NCBI RefSeq assembly: GCF_000157915.1
Contig: NZ_EQ973643.1
Span: 600,652 to 647,838 of the forward strand
Length of the DNA stretch: 47,187 bases
Reading direction: 5' to 3'
Source: Phocaeicola coprophilus DSM 18228 = JCM 13818
GTDB taxonomy: Bacteria > Bacteroidota > Bacteroidia > Bacteroidales > Bacteroidaceae
The notes beneath the pieces are model-generated. The model saw nothing but the letters and a program-made list of their open reading frames with translations. It had not been told where the DNA came from and ran no database searches. Position numbers and translations under genes: made by a program. This document shows, one piece after another, positions 34,130 to 43,649 of the stretch (its first letter is position 1; the number at the start of each line of letters is the position of its first letter).

Positions 34130-37100
34130 TTATTCAATCGTCAGTTCCACACCGTCCGTATGTCCGTTGAACTCGGGGGCATAAGCCGACTGTATAGTGG
34201 CAATGCCTGCCTGATAAGTTCCCGGACGGTCCAGATAAACGGTATACTCCAGTACATAAGTGCCTTTCCGCATCTGATCGATGAAGAATTCGGTGGAAGC
34301 ATCCTTGTTCACCTGATAATATCCGATGCCGCCGTTCCAGTGATAACCAGACAGCTGGACAGCAGGTTCCATGCAGGAGGCACGTTCGTCCTTGATCTGT
34401 ACGAAATCCATATCCCGGTCGGCCTTCACCGTCAGGCGTACAGTCAGCTTGTCACCGGGTTTCAACCGGGTTGAAGCCGAAACCTGTTCATCACCCAGCC
34501 AGTACTCGCGGACGATTCCCAGTCCGTTGGTCCGGAACGGACGGACACGAATCATGTCTTCCAGATACTGGGCATAGACAGCTCCCCACGACAAACCTTC
34601 ACCCGACTTGACTACTGCAATCCGGGATACTTCCGTGTCAGCACCGGTATAAGTCTGACGGACATATCCCAACGCGTCGTCGGGAGTGACCAGTGTCTTC
34701 AAACCGATCCGGGCTTTCAGGCTTCCGCTTACCTGCAGACGGTTGCCTCCCATACCCAGAAAAGCATAGACAGCATCTGCGGTAGCCAGCGGAGTATCCC
34801 ACACCTGTACCTGCTTCTGCTTCAGCAGCCATTGCTTCATGTCGCCCAACAAATGCTGGTCGGGAGCTATTCTCCAGATAGCTTCCATGGCAGCGACCTG
34901 TGTCGGTATCTTATAACTGTTCCAGGAATATCCTGCCTTCGAAGTATCGAAATATCTGCCCATTTCCGGAGTTGCAAGCATATATTCCTTCACAGACTGC
35001 AACAACAGTTCGGCCTGCCGCTTCTGTCCGTATGCATGCATGATGACCGCCAGCAGGGATTTTTCGTAAATGGAACATTCGGCAGAACAGTTGGTCAGCC
35101 GGGCCAGGAAGTAAGTATTGATTTCCTTATCAGCCTGTTTCCGTGCCGTTTCGTCCAAAGCACAGATATAAAGGTATTTCACAATCTGCTCATCCGGGCG
35201 TACCTGAATGTTGTTTTCCCGCTCCTGTATGCGCATCTGTTCATAAACCTTCTTCACCTCTTTTCGCAAATATCCCAGTGCACGTCCATATTGTGCTTCC
35301 ATTCCGTCCGTCAGGGAAATATTCATTGCTTTCAGACGAGCCATCAGTTCCACAGTCTGAGTGGTGATGTAACGGCTGCCTTTCATTCCCTTATACCAGC
35401 TCCAGGATCCGTCCGTCAGCTGAAGTGTCCGTAACTTGTCCGCAGCCTGCTGCAAACGGGAACTCATGCCGTTCAGATCAAACAGCAGGGCTATGCGCCG
35501 TTTCTGCTCAGCCTCATCAGCAGCTTCAGCCACCCAGGGTGTTTCGGTCAGCAGCAGATCTTTCAGATCACTGTTTTTCCCCAGATTGCTCATCAGTGTT
35601 TCCTGATCCTTTCCGGACTTCTTCCAGGATTCAAATACACGGCTGATAGCCGGATTGGCTTCCACCAGCACACCGGCAAGCCGGTTGGCATAATATGCCG
35701 TTGCCCAGGCCACAGCATCATCGGTTGAAGGATTTCCGACCACCGGCAAAGCCTGAACAGCATACCAGTCGGGGTTAGCCGTCAGTTCCACAGTCAGTCT
35801 CTTTCCGGAGGCTGTCCGGCTCCGACCGTTGAAAAGGTTTTCAGTTTTCACTGTCACCCCTTCCTTGCCATTCAACTGCAAGGACAAGGTTTCGGTTATC
35901 CACTGCTTGTCTGTCAGCACAGGAAGATAATGCTGCTCGCCATCGCTGAACTTACCTGCATCGGCAGTTATCTTGCAAACCAGTACATCGTAACGGTCAT
36001 TCACATGATAGGTAAAGGAAGCTGCACTGCTCTGTCCCTCCTTAACCGAAAACTTCTGTGTCGAGAAGAATACCAGACGGTCCGTTACCGGATCGTACAT
36101 ACGCAACGTCAAGGTTCCGCTGACATCTTCCATAGACAGATTGACCAGAGACACCGGAATCTTCGCCTCATCGCCCATTCGCAGGAAGCGGGGCAGATTG
36201 GGCTGCACCATGAAATCTTTGCTCGTTCGGGCTGAACCTGAGATCTGGCCATAATCCATTTCCTGAGTATGTGCAAATCCTTGGAAGCGCCATTCGGTCA
36301 AAGCTTCCGGAGAAACGAATGAGAAACTTACCTTTCCCAACGAATCGGTACGCAAATAAGGATAGAAAAAGGCTGTTTCCGAGAAGTTATTTCGCAAAGC
36401 CGTTCCGGCTGTCTGTGCAGTCCCTTCTCCGAAAGTGGCATCAGTCGGCAGAGCAGCCTGATCCATACTTATCAGTTCTTCTTCGAACACTACGTCGGAA
36501 ACAGAACCGGATGCCGCATTACGGGCGCTTTCTTCCACACTGGCCAATACGGGTACGGCCTGTGCCTTGTACATCCGTGTCGGATACAGATAAGACTGAC
36601 CGAAGAGAGAGGAACGATACAAACGGCTGTACTCTTCCTCACCCAGCAAGTTAAATCCGCGACCAGGATACTTTACAGGCAGGCTGCTGTGCAGATAAGC
36701 CTGATGTCTGATGCCCGCCATCGCCGGCCATGTGCCCGGCAAGATACGGTTGAAGGAAAGACTGAAAGCCCAATTATGTGCAAACAGTTTATCCAATGAT
36801 GCGTCATACATAGAAGCCAGGAAGGCTGCACGTACCGGATTACCTTCCGCATCGGCTACTGACAGGCTCCATTCTCCCTGCCCGCCCGGAACAAGTCTAT
36901 CGCGGAATGTTTCCCACTTCAACTGTAGTTTTTTCTCCGGACGGGGGCGGAGCAAGGCTACCTGATGAGTATATAATTGTCCCTTGCGCAAGAAAGTGAA
37001 TACAACCTGCAAGCCGTCACCGTATTCGGGTTTCCAGGAATACGTGAACTTTCTGATTTCCCGGTTCAGCGGAATGCACTGCGTTTCAATCCGCTTTTCA

Positions 37101-39763
37101 CTAGAATATACATTGACAAACAGCCGGACATCGGACTCACTGCTGCCTATATACAACGCAGCCTCCTTACCTTCTTCCCAGCCTGAAGTATCTTCATAGA
37201 ACCAGTCTGTGGTTTCCACCGGCAGACGGACATCACTCAACGAGAAGAGAATGAAGTCTTGTTCGGCACTACAGGGACGACCCTGAGAGTCCGTTGCACT
37301 GATTTTCATCCGGTAACGTCCTGAAGGCAAGGCCAGCAAGTCTTCAGGAACAAAGGAATGCTGAGCTTCCTGCTTTCCTTCGCAAACCAACGTTCCCGTT
37401 TCTTTTTCTTCGTTCAGGGTAAATATCTGATAAGTCACTTCCAGCTGTACGGGCTGATGGTTCAGGTTCAATGCCTGGAACTGGATCTTCTCCCGTTTCT
37501 CACGGGCTACCCGTTCCGTAAGCCCCTTGACCAGCAAGCCTACAGACTGTTCACCGACCGGCAAAGCCAGTTCGCCCACCTGTGTTTCTCCAGCTCCGTC
37601 AGTTACCGCAGCCGATACCTTATATATATAGTACGGACGTTCTATGTTCTGATTATCCATTTCAGGACGCTTCAGACAAATCTGCAAAGAGAATGTTCCG
37701 TCGGCAGATGTCTCAACTTCTCCCGACATCAAATCCAATTCTCCGGAAAAAGCACGCCACAACCACGCTCTGGAACACGTCAGCTGATAACGGACTTTGG
37801 CCAGACGTACCGGTGCTCCGGCAAAAGTCTTGGCCGTTCCCTTTACCGTCAGCGTATCACCCATGCGATAAGAAGCGGTGTAGGGTTCAAAGACAACATC
37901 AAATGTGGGGCGCTTGTATTCTTCCACCCGGATGTAACGCGCGGAAAGCCCCTTTACGGACACGGAGAAATTTCCCGGAAGTACTTGCTGAGGAAGTACA
38001 AATTCTGCGGAGAAGGTTCCGAATTCATCGGTTCTGACTACAGCTTCCGAAACTTTACGGGTGTGTGAATCCGAAAGTATCACTTCACATTCCTCATCTT
38101 TCAGTACCCGGACAGAGTCTCCGGTCTGTCCATACAAAATACCTGAAACCTGCACGGTCTGTCCGGGACGATACAAAGAACGGTCGGTAAACAGAGTTGC
38201 CTGCCGCTTCATTTCCCCCTGCTTTTTCTCCGGGAAATAAAGAACAGACCGGGACAAACTTATCGGCATATAGTCATTTCCCGGCGTACGGACATTGCAA
38301 AAGAAGCCGGAACCGAGGGTATCAGGAATAAGCACACGTCCGTCACTACCGGTCCGGTAAGCTGTCATTTCCTCGTAGCCGCCCTCTTTTGACCGGTAAA
38401 TTACAATTTCAGCTTCCGGTACAGGATGCCCGCTCAACTGATCAACGGCTGTCAGTTCCAGAGTCTTTCCGGATACAGGAGTCAGCAGACAGGCATAAGG
38501 TGAAACATAAAGTAATGTATAATCCGGTTCCAGTTTTCCTTCAGGTACCTGCTTGAGCATATAAATACCGGGACCGGGAGTATGAAAGCGAAGTGTATCT
38601 GTCTTTTCCTTGTAGTCGGGAGTCGCCTGCAATACATACGTGCGGGAAGCAACCTTCCGGCCATATTGATTTATCAATACTTTTTCTTTCAGACTCCCGT
38701 TCAACACCGGTGAAGCAGGAGACAGTTTCAGACGATAAAGCTCGAAGCTTACCTTTTTCAGATTCCGATAACAAACTGTCAGATCCACATCCTGATTGGG
38801 ATAGACAAAAGGAAGTCTGGCGTACAAAGAAGGAACCAGAACCTCATCAATCTGACATTGCAGATTTTCAGCTGCCTGCGAACGAGGGTAAAGCCGAAGT
38901 CCTTCACGGGCCGTTTCCAGCTGACGTACCCGATCTCCCTGCTGGCCATAACTGTCAGCCAGCTTCACATACACATCTGCACAAGCTTCCAGACCTTTAT
39001 ATTCTTCGGCCCACGCTTTCAACTGTTTCTGAACTTCCTGAAGGGACACCCCATACAGGCCCGTAAGCCGTTCCTGCTGATACATCAGCCGGGCCAGTCT
39101 GGTCAACAGAACTCCCGAACGGTTGCTGTTCTCTTTCTCATAAAAAGCAATCAGCCGGTCATACAAAGCCAGAATTTCTCTCTGTATATCGGAATTTCTG
39201 CCGGCATTCGTCCATGTCCATTCATCAGCAAGGCTCCGGACAGCTCTTCGGGTCAGCAGATCGAACATGTTATCCAGCTGAAAGGTCTCACTCAGCTGAC
39301 CGGATTCTGTCATCGGACGATAGTCTTTGGCTGAAGTACGTCCCAGCACCTCCACATCGTGCAACGATTTGCGGAAGTACGAAATGGCTTCATCGACATC
39401 ATCCTGAAATACATTCTGTACTTTGTTTCCCAATAAACTATAAAGCACGGCACGCGTCACCGTATCGGTTTCCGTTTCTGCCCATATCTTCAGGCTGTCC
39501 CGTTCAGCCTGAAGACTGTCACGTGACAAAGCAACACGATACTCCGCACGAACCAGCCAGGCTTTCATCATCTGCGGACGATTTTCCTCCTTCCGGGCTA
39601 AAGCATAGATACGGTCTACCGCATCGATCACGGAACGGGGCAAGTCTTTCTCCTGCAGTTCTTCTACTTCCTTCCACAATCGGTCATAGTTCTGCGCCTG
39701 TACAGACGTCAGTCCAAAGCTGAATAAAATCATCAGCCCGACCAGGCAAACTATCTTCTTCAT
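34130..39763 (-). CDS. Alpha-2-macroglobulin-family protein, thioester-less
   Basis: This is a 1,877-aa exported protein with a signal peptide (1-24, ending VQAQ). A helical N-terminal part (about 25-310) is followed by macroglobulin beta domains, including an MG2-like domain near 530-620 (FTDRSLYRPGQTVQVSGI). The alpha-2-macroglobulin region is TEWRFQGFAHTQEMDYGQ, and a helical toroid domain follows (about 1330-1650). Bacterial homologues trap proteases or assist envelope defence. At the place where thioester proteins have CxEQ, this one reads VVGNPSTDDAVAW, so it cannot form the covalent trap. No promoter element lies close upstream; the nearest good one precedes the candidate RNA at 40006-40070. 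Confidence 0.93.
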   Translation of the reverse strand: MKKIVCLVGLMILFSFGLTSVQAQNYDRLWKEVEELQEKDLPRSVIDAVDRIYALARKEENRPQMMKAWLVRAEYRVALSRDSLQAERDSLKIWAETETDTVTRAVLYSLLGNKVQNVFQDDVDEAISYFRKSLHDVEVLGRTSAKDYRPMTESGQLSETFQLDNMFDLLTRRAVRSLADEWTWTNAGRNSDIQREILALYDRLIAFYEKENSNRSGVLLTRLARLMYQQERLTGLYGVSLQEVQKQLKAWAEEYKGLEACADVYVKLADSYGQQGDRVRQLETAREGLRLYPRSQAAENLQCQIDEVLVPSLYARLPFVYPNQDVDLTVCYRNLKKVSFELYRLKLSPASPVLNGSLKEKVLINQYGRKVASRTYVLQATPDYKEKTDTLRFHTPGPGIYMLKQVPEGKLEPDYTLLYVSPYACLLTPVSGKTLELTAVDQLSGHPVPEAEIVIYRSKEGGYEEMTAYRTGSDGRVLIPDTLGSGFFCNVRTPGNDYMPISLSRSVLYFPEKKQGEMKRQATLFTDRSLYRPGQTVQVSGILYGQTGDSVRVLKDEECEVILSDSHTRKVSEAVVRTDEFGTFSAEFVLPQQVLPGNFSVSVKGLSARYIRVEEYKRPTFDVVFEPYTASYRMGDTLTVKGTAKTFAGAPVRLAKVRYQLTCSRAWLWRAFSGELDLMSGEVETSADGTFSLQICLKRPEMDNQNIERPYYIYKVSAAVTDGAGETQVGELALPVGEQSVGLLVKGLTERVAREKREKIQFQALNLNHQPVQLEVTYQIFTLNEEKETGTLVCEGKQEAQHSFVPEDLLALPSGRYRMKISATDSQGRPCSAEQDFILFSLSDVRLPVETTDWFYEDTSGWEEGKEAALYIGSSESDVRLFVNVYSSEKRIETQCIPLNREIRKFTYSWKPEYGDGLQVVFTFLRKGQLYTHQVALLRPRPEKKLQLKWETFRDRLVPGGQGEWSLSVADAEGNPVRAAFLASMYDASLDKLFAHNWAFSLSFNRILPGTWPAMAGIRHQAYLHSSLPVKYPGRGFNLLGEEEYSRLYRSSLFGQSYLYPTRMYKAQAVPVLASVEESARNAASGSVSDVVFEEELISMDQAALPTDATFGEGTAQTAGTALRNNFSETAFFYPYLRTDSLGKVSFSFVSPEALTEWRFQGFAHTQEMDYGQISGSARTSKDFMVQPNLPRFLRMGDEAKIPVSLVNLSMEDVSGTLTLRMYDPVTDRLVFFSTQKFSVKEGQSSAASFTYHVNDRYDVLVCKITADAGKFSDGEQHYLPVLTDKQWITETLSLQLNGKEGVTVKTENLFNGRSRTASGKRLTVELTANPDWYAVQALPVVGNPSTDDAVAWATAYYANRLAGVLVEANPAISRVFESWKKSGKDQETLMSNLGKNSDLKDLLLTETPWVAEAADEAEQKRRIALLFDLNGMSSRLQQAADKLRTLQLTDGSWSWYKGMKGSRYITTQTVELMARLKAMNISLTDGMEAQYGRALGYLRKEVKKVYEQMRIQERENNIQVRPDEQIVKYLYICALDETARKQADKEINTYFLARLTNCSAECSIYEKSLLAVIMHAYGQKRQAELLLQSVKEYMLATPEMGRYFDTSKAGYSWNSYKIPTQVAAMEAIWRIAPDQHLLGDMKQWLLKQKQVQVWDTPLATADAVYAFLGMGGNRLQVSGSLKARIGLKTLVTPDDALGYVRQTYTGADTEVSRIAVVKSGEGLSWGAVYAQYLEDMIRVRPFRTNGLGIVREYWLGDEQVSASTRLKPGDKLTVRLTVKADRDMDFVQIKDERASCMEPAVQLSGYHWNGGIGYYQVNKDASTEFFIDQMRKGTYVLEYTVYLDRPGTYQAGIATIQSAYAPEFNGHTDGVELTIE

Positions 39764-40005
39764 AACTTCTTCGCTTTAGTTTCTGATACTTTGATTTTAT
39801 AAAATAACAAAAAAAAACTCAGATTACTGCATGGAAAGCTATTAAAGAATTGAAAACGAAAGGATTTATCACAAAATAGAGCATCTTTCCCCTAAGAAGA
39901 ATACGGACAACCGTCTGACAGGAAATACAAGTATTAACGGAATCATGCGGTCATTGGCCCGAACCGTGCAGCCGTTTCCACACATCGTACCGTTCAGGCC
40001 AGGAT
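39764..40005. other. Non-coding leader region of the macroglobulin gene
   Basis: This is an AT-rich upstream region with no TAnnTTTG element on the minus strand and no open frame of note. The gene may depend on read-through from the promoter at 40075-40082. Confidence 0.4.
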
Positions 40006-40070
40006 AAAAAAAAGGAGTACCGCTGTACTCCAACCTTTATTAACCTTAAATCTAATACTATGAAAAACAC
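40006..40070 (-). ncRNA. Candidate small RNA or attenuated leader
   Basis: On the minus strand, a promoter (40075-40082) is followed about 45 nt later by a perfect 7-bp hairpin (GGAGTAC, AGCG, GTACTCC; 40031-40014). An eight-base U-tract comes next (40013-40006). This predicts a discrete transcript of about 60-70 nt. The body is AU-rich (ATTAGATTTAAGGTTAATAA). It could be an independent small RNA, similar in layout to the Bacteroidales-1 class, though I cannot test that. It could also be a terminated leader of the macroglobulin gene 240 bp downstream. Confidence 0.5.
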
Positions 40071-40074
40071 GATG

Positions 40075-40082
40075 CAAAGGTA
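40075..40082 (-). promoter_or_regulatory. Promoter of the candidate RNA (-33 TTG / -7 TACCTTTG)
   Basis: The minus strand reads TACCTTTG, with a TTG about 19-20 bp upstream, a good match to the two-part Bacteroidetes promoter. Confidence 0.65.
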
Positions 40083-40163
40083 GGTGTTTTTCGGATATCT
40101 GCAATACCCTCCCTGCTATTTCCGATGTTTTATAACATATTTTTAGAACCTTTACATCCCTTA

Positions 40164-40210
40164 ATAAAAAAATCCCGGTTATTCTCTCTGGAATAAAAAG
40201 AATAACCGGG
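40164..40210 (-). terminator. Intrinsic terminator of pepD
   Basis: A 12-bp stem forms between CCCGGTTATTCT (40174-40185) and AGAATAACCGGG (40199-40210). It is followed on the minus strand by seven T, just past the pepD stop at 40232. Confidence 0.85.
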
Positions 40211-40231
40211 TATCTGTTTTTCCGTAGAAAA

Positions 40232-41689
40232 TTATTTCAACGGTGTATTTTCCAATGTTGCAATCAGGAATTCATAGAACTTGGTAACAGACGGAATCAG
40301 GCAGCGTTCTTCCGGAGTATGCGGACACTGAAGTGTCGGTCCGAAAGAAATCATATCCAAACCTGGAACTACCGCACCAATGATACCGCATTCCAAACCG
40401 GCATGAATTACTTTTACAGAAGGAATTTCACCGAACTGTGCCTTATAAGATTCTTTCATGGCATGAAGAATCGGAGAGTTGACATCCGGCTCCCAACCAG
40501 AATAACCGCCGGAACGAACTACCTGCATACCTGCCATTGAGAAGCAGCTTTCGATGGCTGTATTGCGATAATCTTTCATTGACTCACGAGAGCTGCGGGT
40601 CAGCACCTTGATGGCAGCTTTTCCATTGCCGATTTCTACGATGGCCAGATTGGAAGATGTTTCCACTGTATCCGGAATAGTCGGAATAAAACGTTCCACT
40701 CCGTTCGGACAAGCAAAGATAGCATCTACCAGATTGTCCCGAATTTCATCAGGAACCATCATCTTAGGCAGTTCAACCCGTTCAGCGGTAAAGCTCAGTC
40801 CGTCTTCAATGGTAGCGAACTCATCGCGCCAAACCTGTTCGCACTCACCAACAAAAGCCAATACATCGTCAACTTCCGATGCCGGCACCGTGATGACAGC
40901 TTCACACTCGCGAGGAATGGCATTACGCATGTTGCCACCTTCCCAGGAAACCAGACAAGCCTCATCGTATGTGATAACCTGATTCATGAAACGCGCCATC
41001 AGCTTATTGGCATTGGCATGTCCCCAGCCGATCTGAATACCGGAGTGACCTCCACGCAGCCCCTTCAATGTAACTTTCAGCGCTACGTCTTCAGGATCGG
41101 TTTCTTCTTCCTTATATTCCAAAGTAGCCGTCAGATCTTCACCTCCGGCGCATCCTATATACAGTTCACCTTCTTCTTCCGAGTCAAGATTCAGCAGGAT
41201 TTCGCCTTCCACCGTACCAGGTTTCAGACCAAAGGCTCCATACATTCCGGTTTCTTCGTCAGCAGTGATCAATGCCTGCAGCGGACCATGCTTCAGAGTC
41301 TTGTCTTCCATAACAGTCATGATGGCGGCAACACCCATACCATTATCCGCACCGAGTGTTGTTCCTTTGGCTCTTACCCATTCACCGTCCACGTAAGTCT
41401 GAATCGGATCATTCTCAAAATCATGCTGTGTGTCCTTGTTTTTCTGTGGAACCATATCCATGTGAGCCTGCAAAATCACAGTCTTGCGGTTTTCCATGCC
41501 CGGAGTTGCCGGTTTGCGGTAAATGATATTTCCGGCTTCATCCTGGAAAGTTTCAACACCTGCATTCTTACCAAACTCCAACAAGAATGCCTGAATTTTC
41601 TTCAAATGTCCCGACGGACGGGGAATCTGAGTCAATGAATAGAAATGCTTCCACACATTCTGTGGAGCCAAAGAAAGAATTTCACTCAT
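40232..41689 (-). CDS. pepD: Aminoacyl-histidine dipeptidase (peptidase D)
   Basis: This cytosolic M20-family zinc dipeptidase cleaves Xaa-His and other dipeptides. The 485 residues carry the metal ligands and catalytic residues H76 and D78 (LQAHMDMV), D115 (LGADNGMG) and E145-E146 (TADEETGM). A lid domain is inserted at about 190-380. The length is that of E. coli PepD. It follows the flippase-like gene after 18 bp and shares its transcript. A clear terminator lies downstream. Confidence 0.97.
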   Translation of the reverse strand: MSEILSLAPQNVWKHFYSLTQIPRPSGHLKKIQAFLLEFGKNAGVETFQDEAGNIIYRKPATPGMENRKTVILQAHMDMVPQKNKDTQHDFENDPIQTYVDGEWVRAKGTTLGADNGMGVAAIMTVMEDKTLKHGPLQALITADEETGMYGAFGLKPGTVEGEILLNLDSEEEGELYIGCAGGEDLTATLEYKEEETDPEDVALKVTLKGLRGGHSGIQIGWGHANANKLMARFMNQVITYDEACLVSWEGGNMRNAIPRECEAVITVPASEVDDVLAFVGECEQVWRDEFATIEDGLSFTAERVELPKMMVPDEIRDNLVDAIFACPNGVERFIPTIPDTVETSSNLAIVEIGNGKAAIKVLTRSSRESMKDYRNTAIESCFSMAGMQVVRSGGYSGWEPDVNSPILHAMKESYKAQFGEIPSVKVIHAGLECGIIGAVVPGLDMISFGPTLQCPHTPEERCLIPSVTKFYEFLIATLENTPLK

Positions 41690-41707
41690 AAAGTTTTGGT
41701 TTGTTAA

Positions 41708-42712
41708 TCAATGTTTTCTATTTATCAGCGGCAAAGCCACCAGTCCATAAATACCTAACAAAATTAATAAAAAGGTTTGAATTCCATGCACAAGTAAGGC
41801 AAATATTCCGGCATCTCCCTTATTTACCCCATACATCATCATCATTGTGATGACCGCAAAATGCCAGGGACCCGCCCCGTTAGGAGTAGGAACAGCCACA
41901 GCAATACTGCCAACGACGAACATGACCAGGGCCGGCATCAGTCCCAGATCTGCAGAAAAATCAAAACTGAAAAGACTGACATAGAACTGCAAAAAGTAAC
42001 TGGCCCAGATTCCGACCGTATAGAGTATGAAAAGCGGCGGATTCTTCACCTTCCGCAAGGAAAGACATCCCTGCCAGATATCTCCCATAATGCCGCGTAC
42101 CCGGGCAAAGACGGTCAGATTACGCAAAAGGAAATAAGCCAGTACACACGCTGCCAGCAGACAAAGCAAGGTGATGTAGAAGTTGGTGGACGTAAACAAA
42201 TGGGTAAAGAAAGCCGCATTGGTACCCGTCTTTTCAAAGAAAGCAGCAAATACCTTGGTCTGCATCAGGAGAGTCACTCCAGTTATCAGCAGGACACAGA
42301 CCGTATCAATGAGACGTTCCGTAACGACCGTTCCCAAAGACTTGGAAAAGGAAACTCCGTCATACTTAGCCAGAATTCCACAACGAGAAACTTCACCGAC
42401 GCGGGGCAGAACCAGATTGGCAGCATACGACACAAAGATGGCGTACACGCTGTTTGCCCTGCGGGGATATTCTCCCAAAGGAGCCAGAGCCAGATTCCAG
42501 CGCCAGCCTCTGAACAAATGGCCGGTCACTCCAAAAACAAGAGAAAACAACAGCCATCCATAATTCACGCCTCCATTCATGACTTCCCACACGTGCCGAA
42601 AGTCAAAGCCATGATAAGTCCAGATCAGAATAACCGCTCCCAATCCTAAAGGGAGCACCACCTGCAAGACTTTATTAAATCGTTTTTTTAAACCAGTTCG
42701 TTCCAAAATCAA
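41708..42712 (-). CDS. Flippase-like membrane protein (LPG synthase TM / UPF0104 family)
   Basis: This 334-aa inner-membrane protein with about eight helices belongs to the family named after the membrane part of lysylphosphatidylglycerol synthase. Characteristic stretches are PRVGEVSRCGILAKYDG, GTVVTERLIDTV and PTPNGAGPWHFAVI. There is no aminoacyltransferase domain, so it is probably a lipid or glycolipid transporter; the substrate is unknown. It begins the two-gene transcript with pepD and is divergent from rsmA. Confidence 0.88.
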   Translation of the reverse strand: MILERTGLKKRFNKVLQVVLPLGLGAVILIWTYHGFDFRHVWEVMNGGVNYGWLLFSLVFGVTGHLFRGWRWNLALAPLGEYPRRANSVYAIFVSYAANLVLPRVGEVSRCGILAKYDGVSFSKSLGTVVTERLIDTVCVLLITGVTLLMQTKVFAAFFEKTGTNAAFFTHLFTSTNFYITLLCLLAACVLAYFLLRNLTVFARVRGIMGDIWQGCLSLRKVKNPPLFILYTVGIWASYFLQFYVSLFSFDFSADLGLMPALVMFVVGSIAVAVPTPNGAGPWHFAVITMMMMYGVNKGDAGIFALLVHGIQTFLLILLGIYGLVALPLINRKH

Positions 42713-42734
42713 TCTATATATAAAGATTAATGCT

Positions 42735-42757
42735 TAACTTTGCACGATGCAAAGATA
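42735..42757. promoter_or_regulatory. Face-to-face -7 elements between flippase gene and rsmA
   Basis: TAACTTTG on the plus strand (42735-42742) and TATCTTTG on the minus strand (42750-42757) face each other across 7 bp. Together they form the inverted repeat CTTTGCA-CGA-TGCAAAG (42738-42754 region). The plus element serves rsmA, 66 bp downstream. The minus element serves the flippase-pepD operon, 37 bp downstream. Confidence 0.6.
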
Positions 42758-42808
42758 ATATTTACTGCAAACAATCTCGGTTAATCGCCAGAATAATTAT
42801 AAAACGAA

Positions 42809-43606
42809 ATGAAATCAGTCAAGCCTAAGAAGTTTTTGGGACAACACTTCCTGAAAGACCTGCAAGTAGCCCAAGACATTGCCAACACCGTAGATGCATG
42901 CCCTGAGCTTCCGATCCTGGAAGTCGGACCGGGTATGGGAGTACTCACCCAGTTCCTCATGACCAAGGAAAGACCGCTCAAAGTGGTGGAACTCGACTTT
43001 GAATCCGTGGCCTATCTGCGCGAAAACTTTCCTGCTTTGGGAAACAACATCATTGAACAAGACTTTCTAAAAATGGACCTGGCTCAACTGTTCGAAGGAA
43101 AACCTTTCGTGCTGACGGGTAATTATCCATACAATATCTCCAGTCAGATTTTTTTCAAGATGCTGGATTATAAAGACCTGATCCCCTGTTGTACGGGAAT
43201 GATCCAGAAAGAAGTGGCCGAACGCATGGCAGCTGGTCCCGGCAGCAAGACTTATGGTATCCTGAGCGTACTGATCCAGGCCTGGTACCGGGTGGAATAT
43301 CTGTTTACAGTCCACGAACATGTTTTCAATCCGCCTCCCAAAGTGAAAAGTGCAGTCATCCGCATGACACGCAACGAGACTCAGGAACTGGGATGCAATG
43401 AGAAACTGTTCAAGCAAATCGTCAAGACGACATTCAACCAGCGACGAAAAACCTTGCGCAATTCGATTTCACCCATTCTGGACAAGACCAATCCGCTGAT
43501 GGCTGATCCCATTTTCAATAAGAGACCGGAACAATTGTCCGTACAGGAATTCATTGACCTGACCAACCGGGTGGAACAAGCTCTGAACACCGAACCAACT
43601 GAATAA
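42809..43606 (+). CDS. rsmA: 16S rRNA dimethyladenosine transferase
   Basis: Also called KsgA. It dimethylates two adjacent adenines at the 3' end of 16S rRNA during small-subunit maturation, using SAM. The 265-aa protein has KKFLGQHFLKD (7-17), the SAM loop ILEVGPGMGVLT (36-47) and the catalytic motif NYPYNIS (105-111), a common variant of NLPYNIS. The C-terminal helical domain includes TTFNQRRKTLRNSI. mgtE follows after 43 bp. Confidence 0.97.
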   Translation: MKSVKPKKFLGQHFLKDLQVAQDIANTVDACPELPILEVGPGMGVLTQFLMTKERPLKVVELDFESVAYLRENFPALGNNIIEQDFLKMDLAQLFEGKPFVLTGNYPYNISSQIFFKMLDYKDLIPCCTGMIQKEVAERMAAGPGSKTYGILSVLIQAWYRVEYLFTVHEHVFNPPPKVKSAVIRMTRNETQELGCNEKLFKQIVKTTFNQRRKTLRNSISPILDKTNPLMADPIFNKRPEQLSVQEFIDLTNRVEQALNTEPTE

Positions 43607-43649
43607 AATAACCCCACGCTCCGCGTGCCTAACCAAGAAAGCAAGCCTT

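Noticed and set aside
43607..43649. Possible magnesium riboswitch before mgtE
   Set aside because: Only 43 bp separate rsmA and mgtE, with just a 5-bp hairpin (CACGC/GCGTG); too short for a known magnesium riboswitch.
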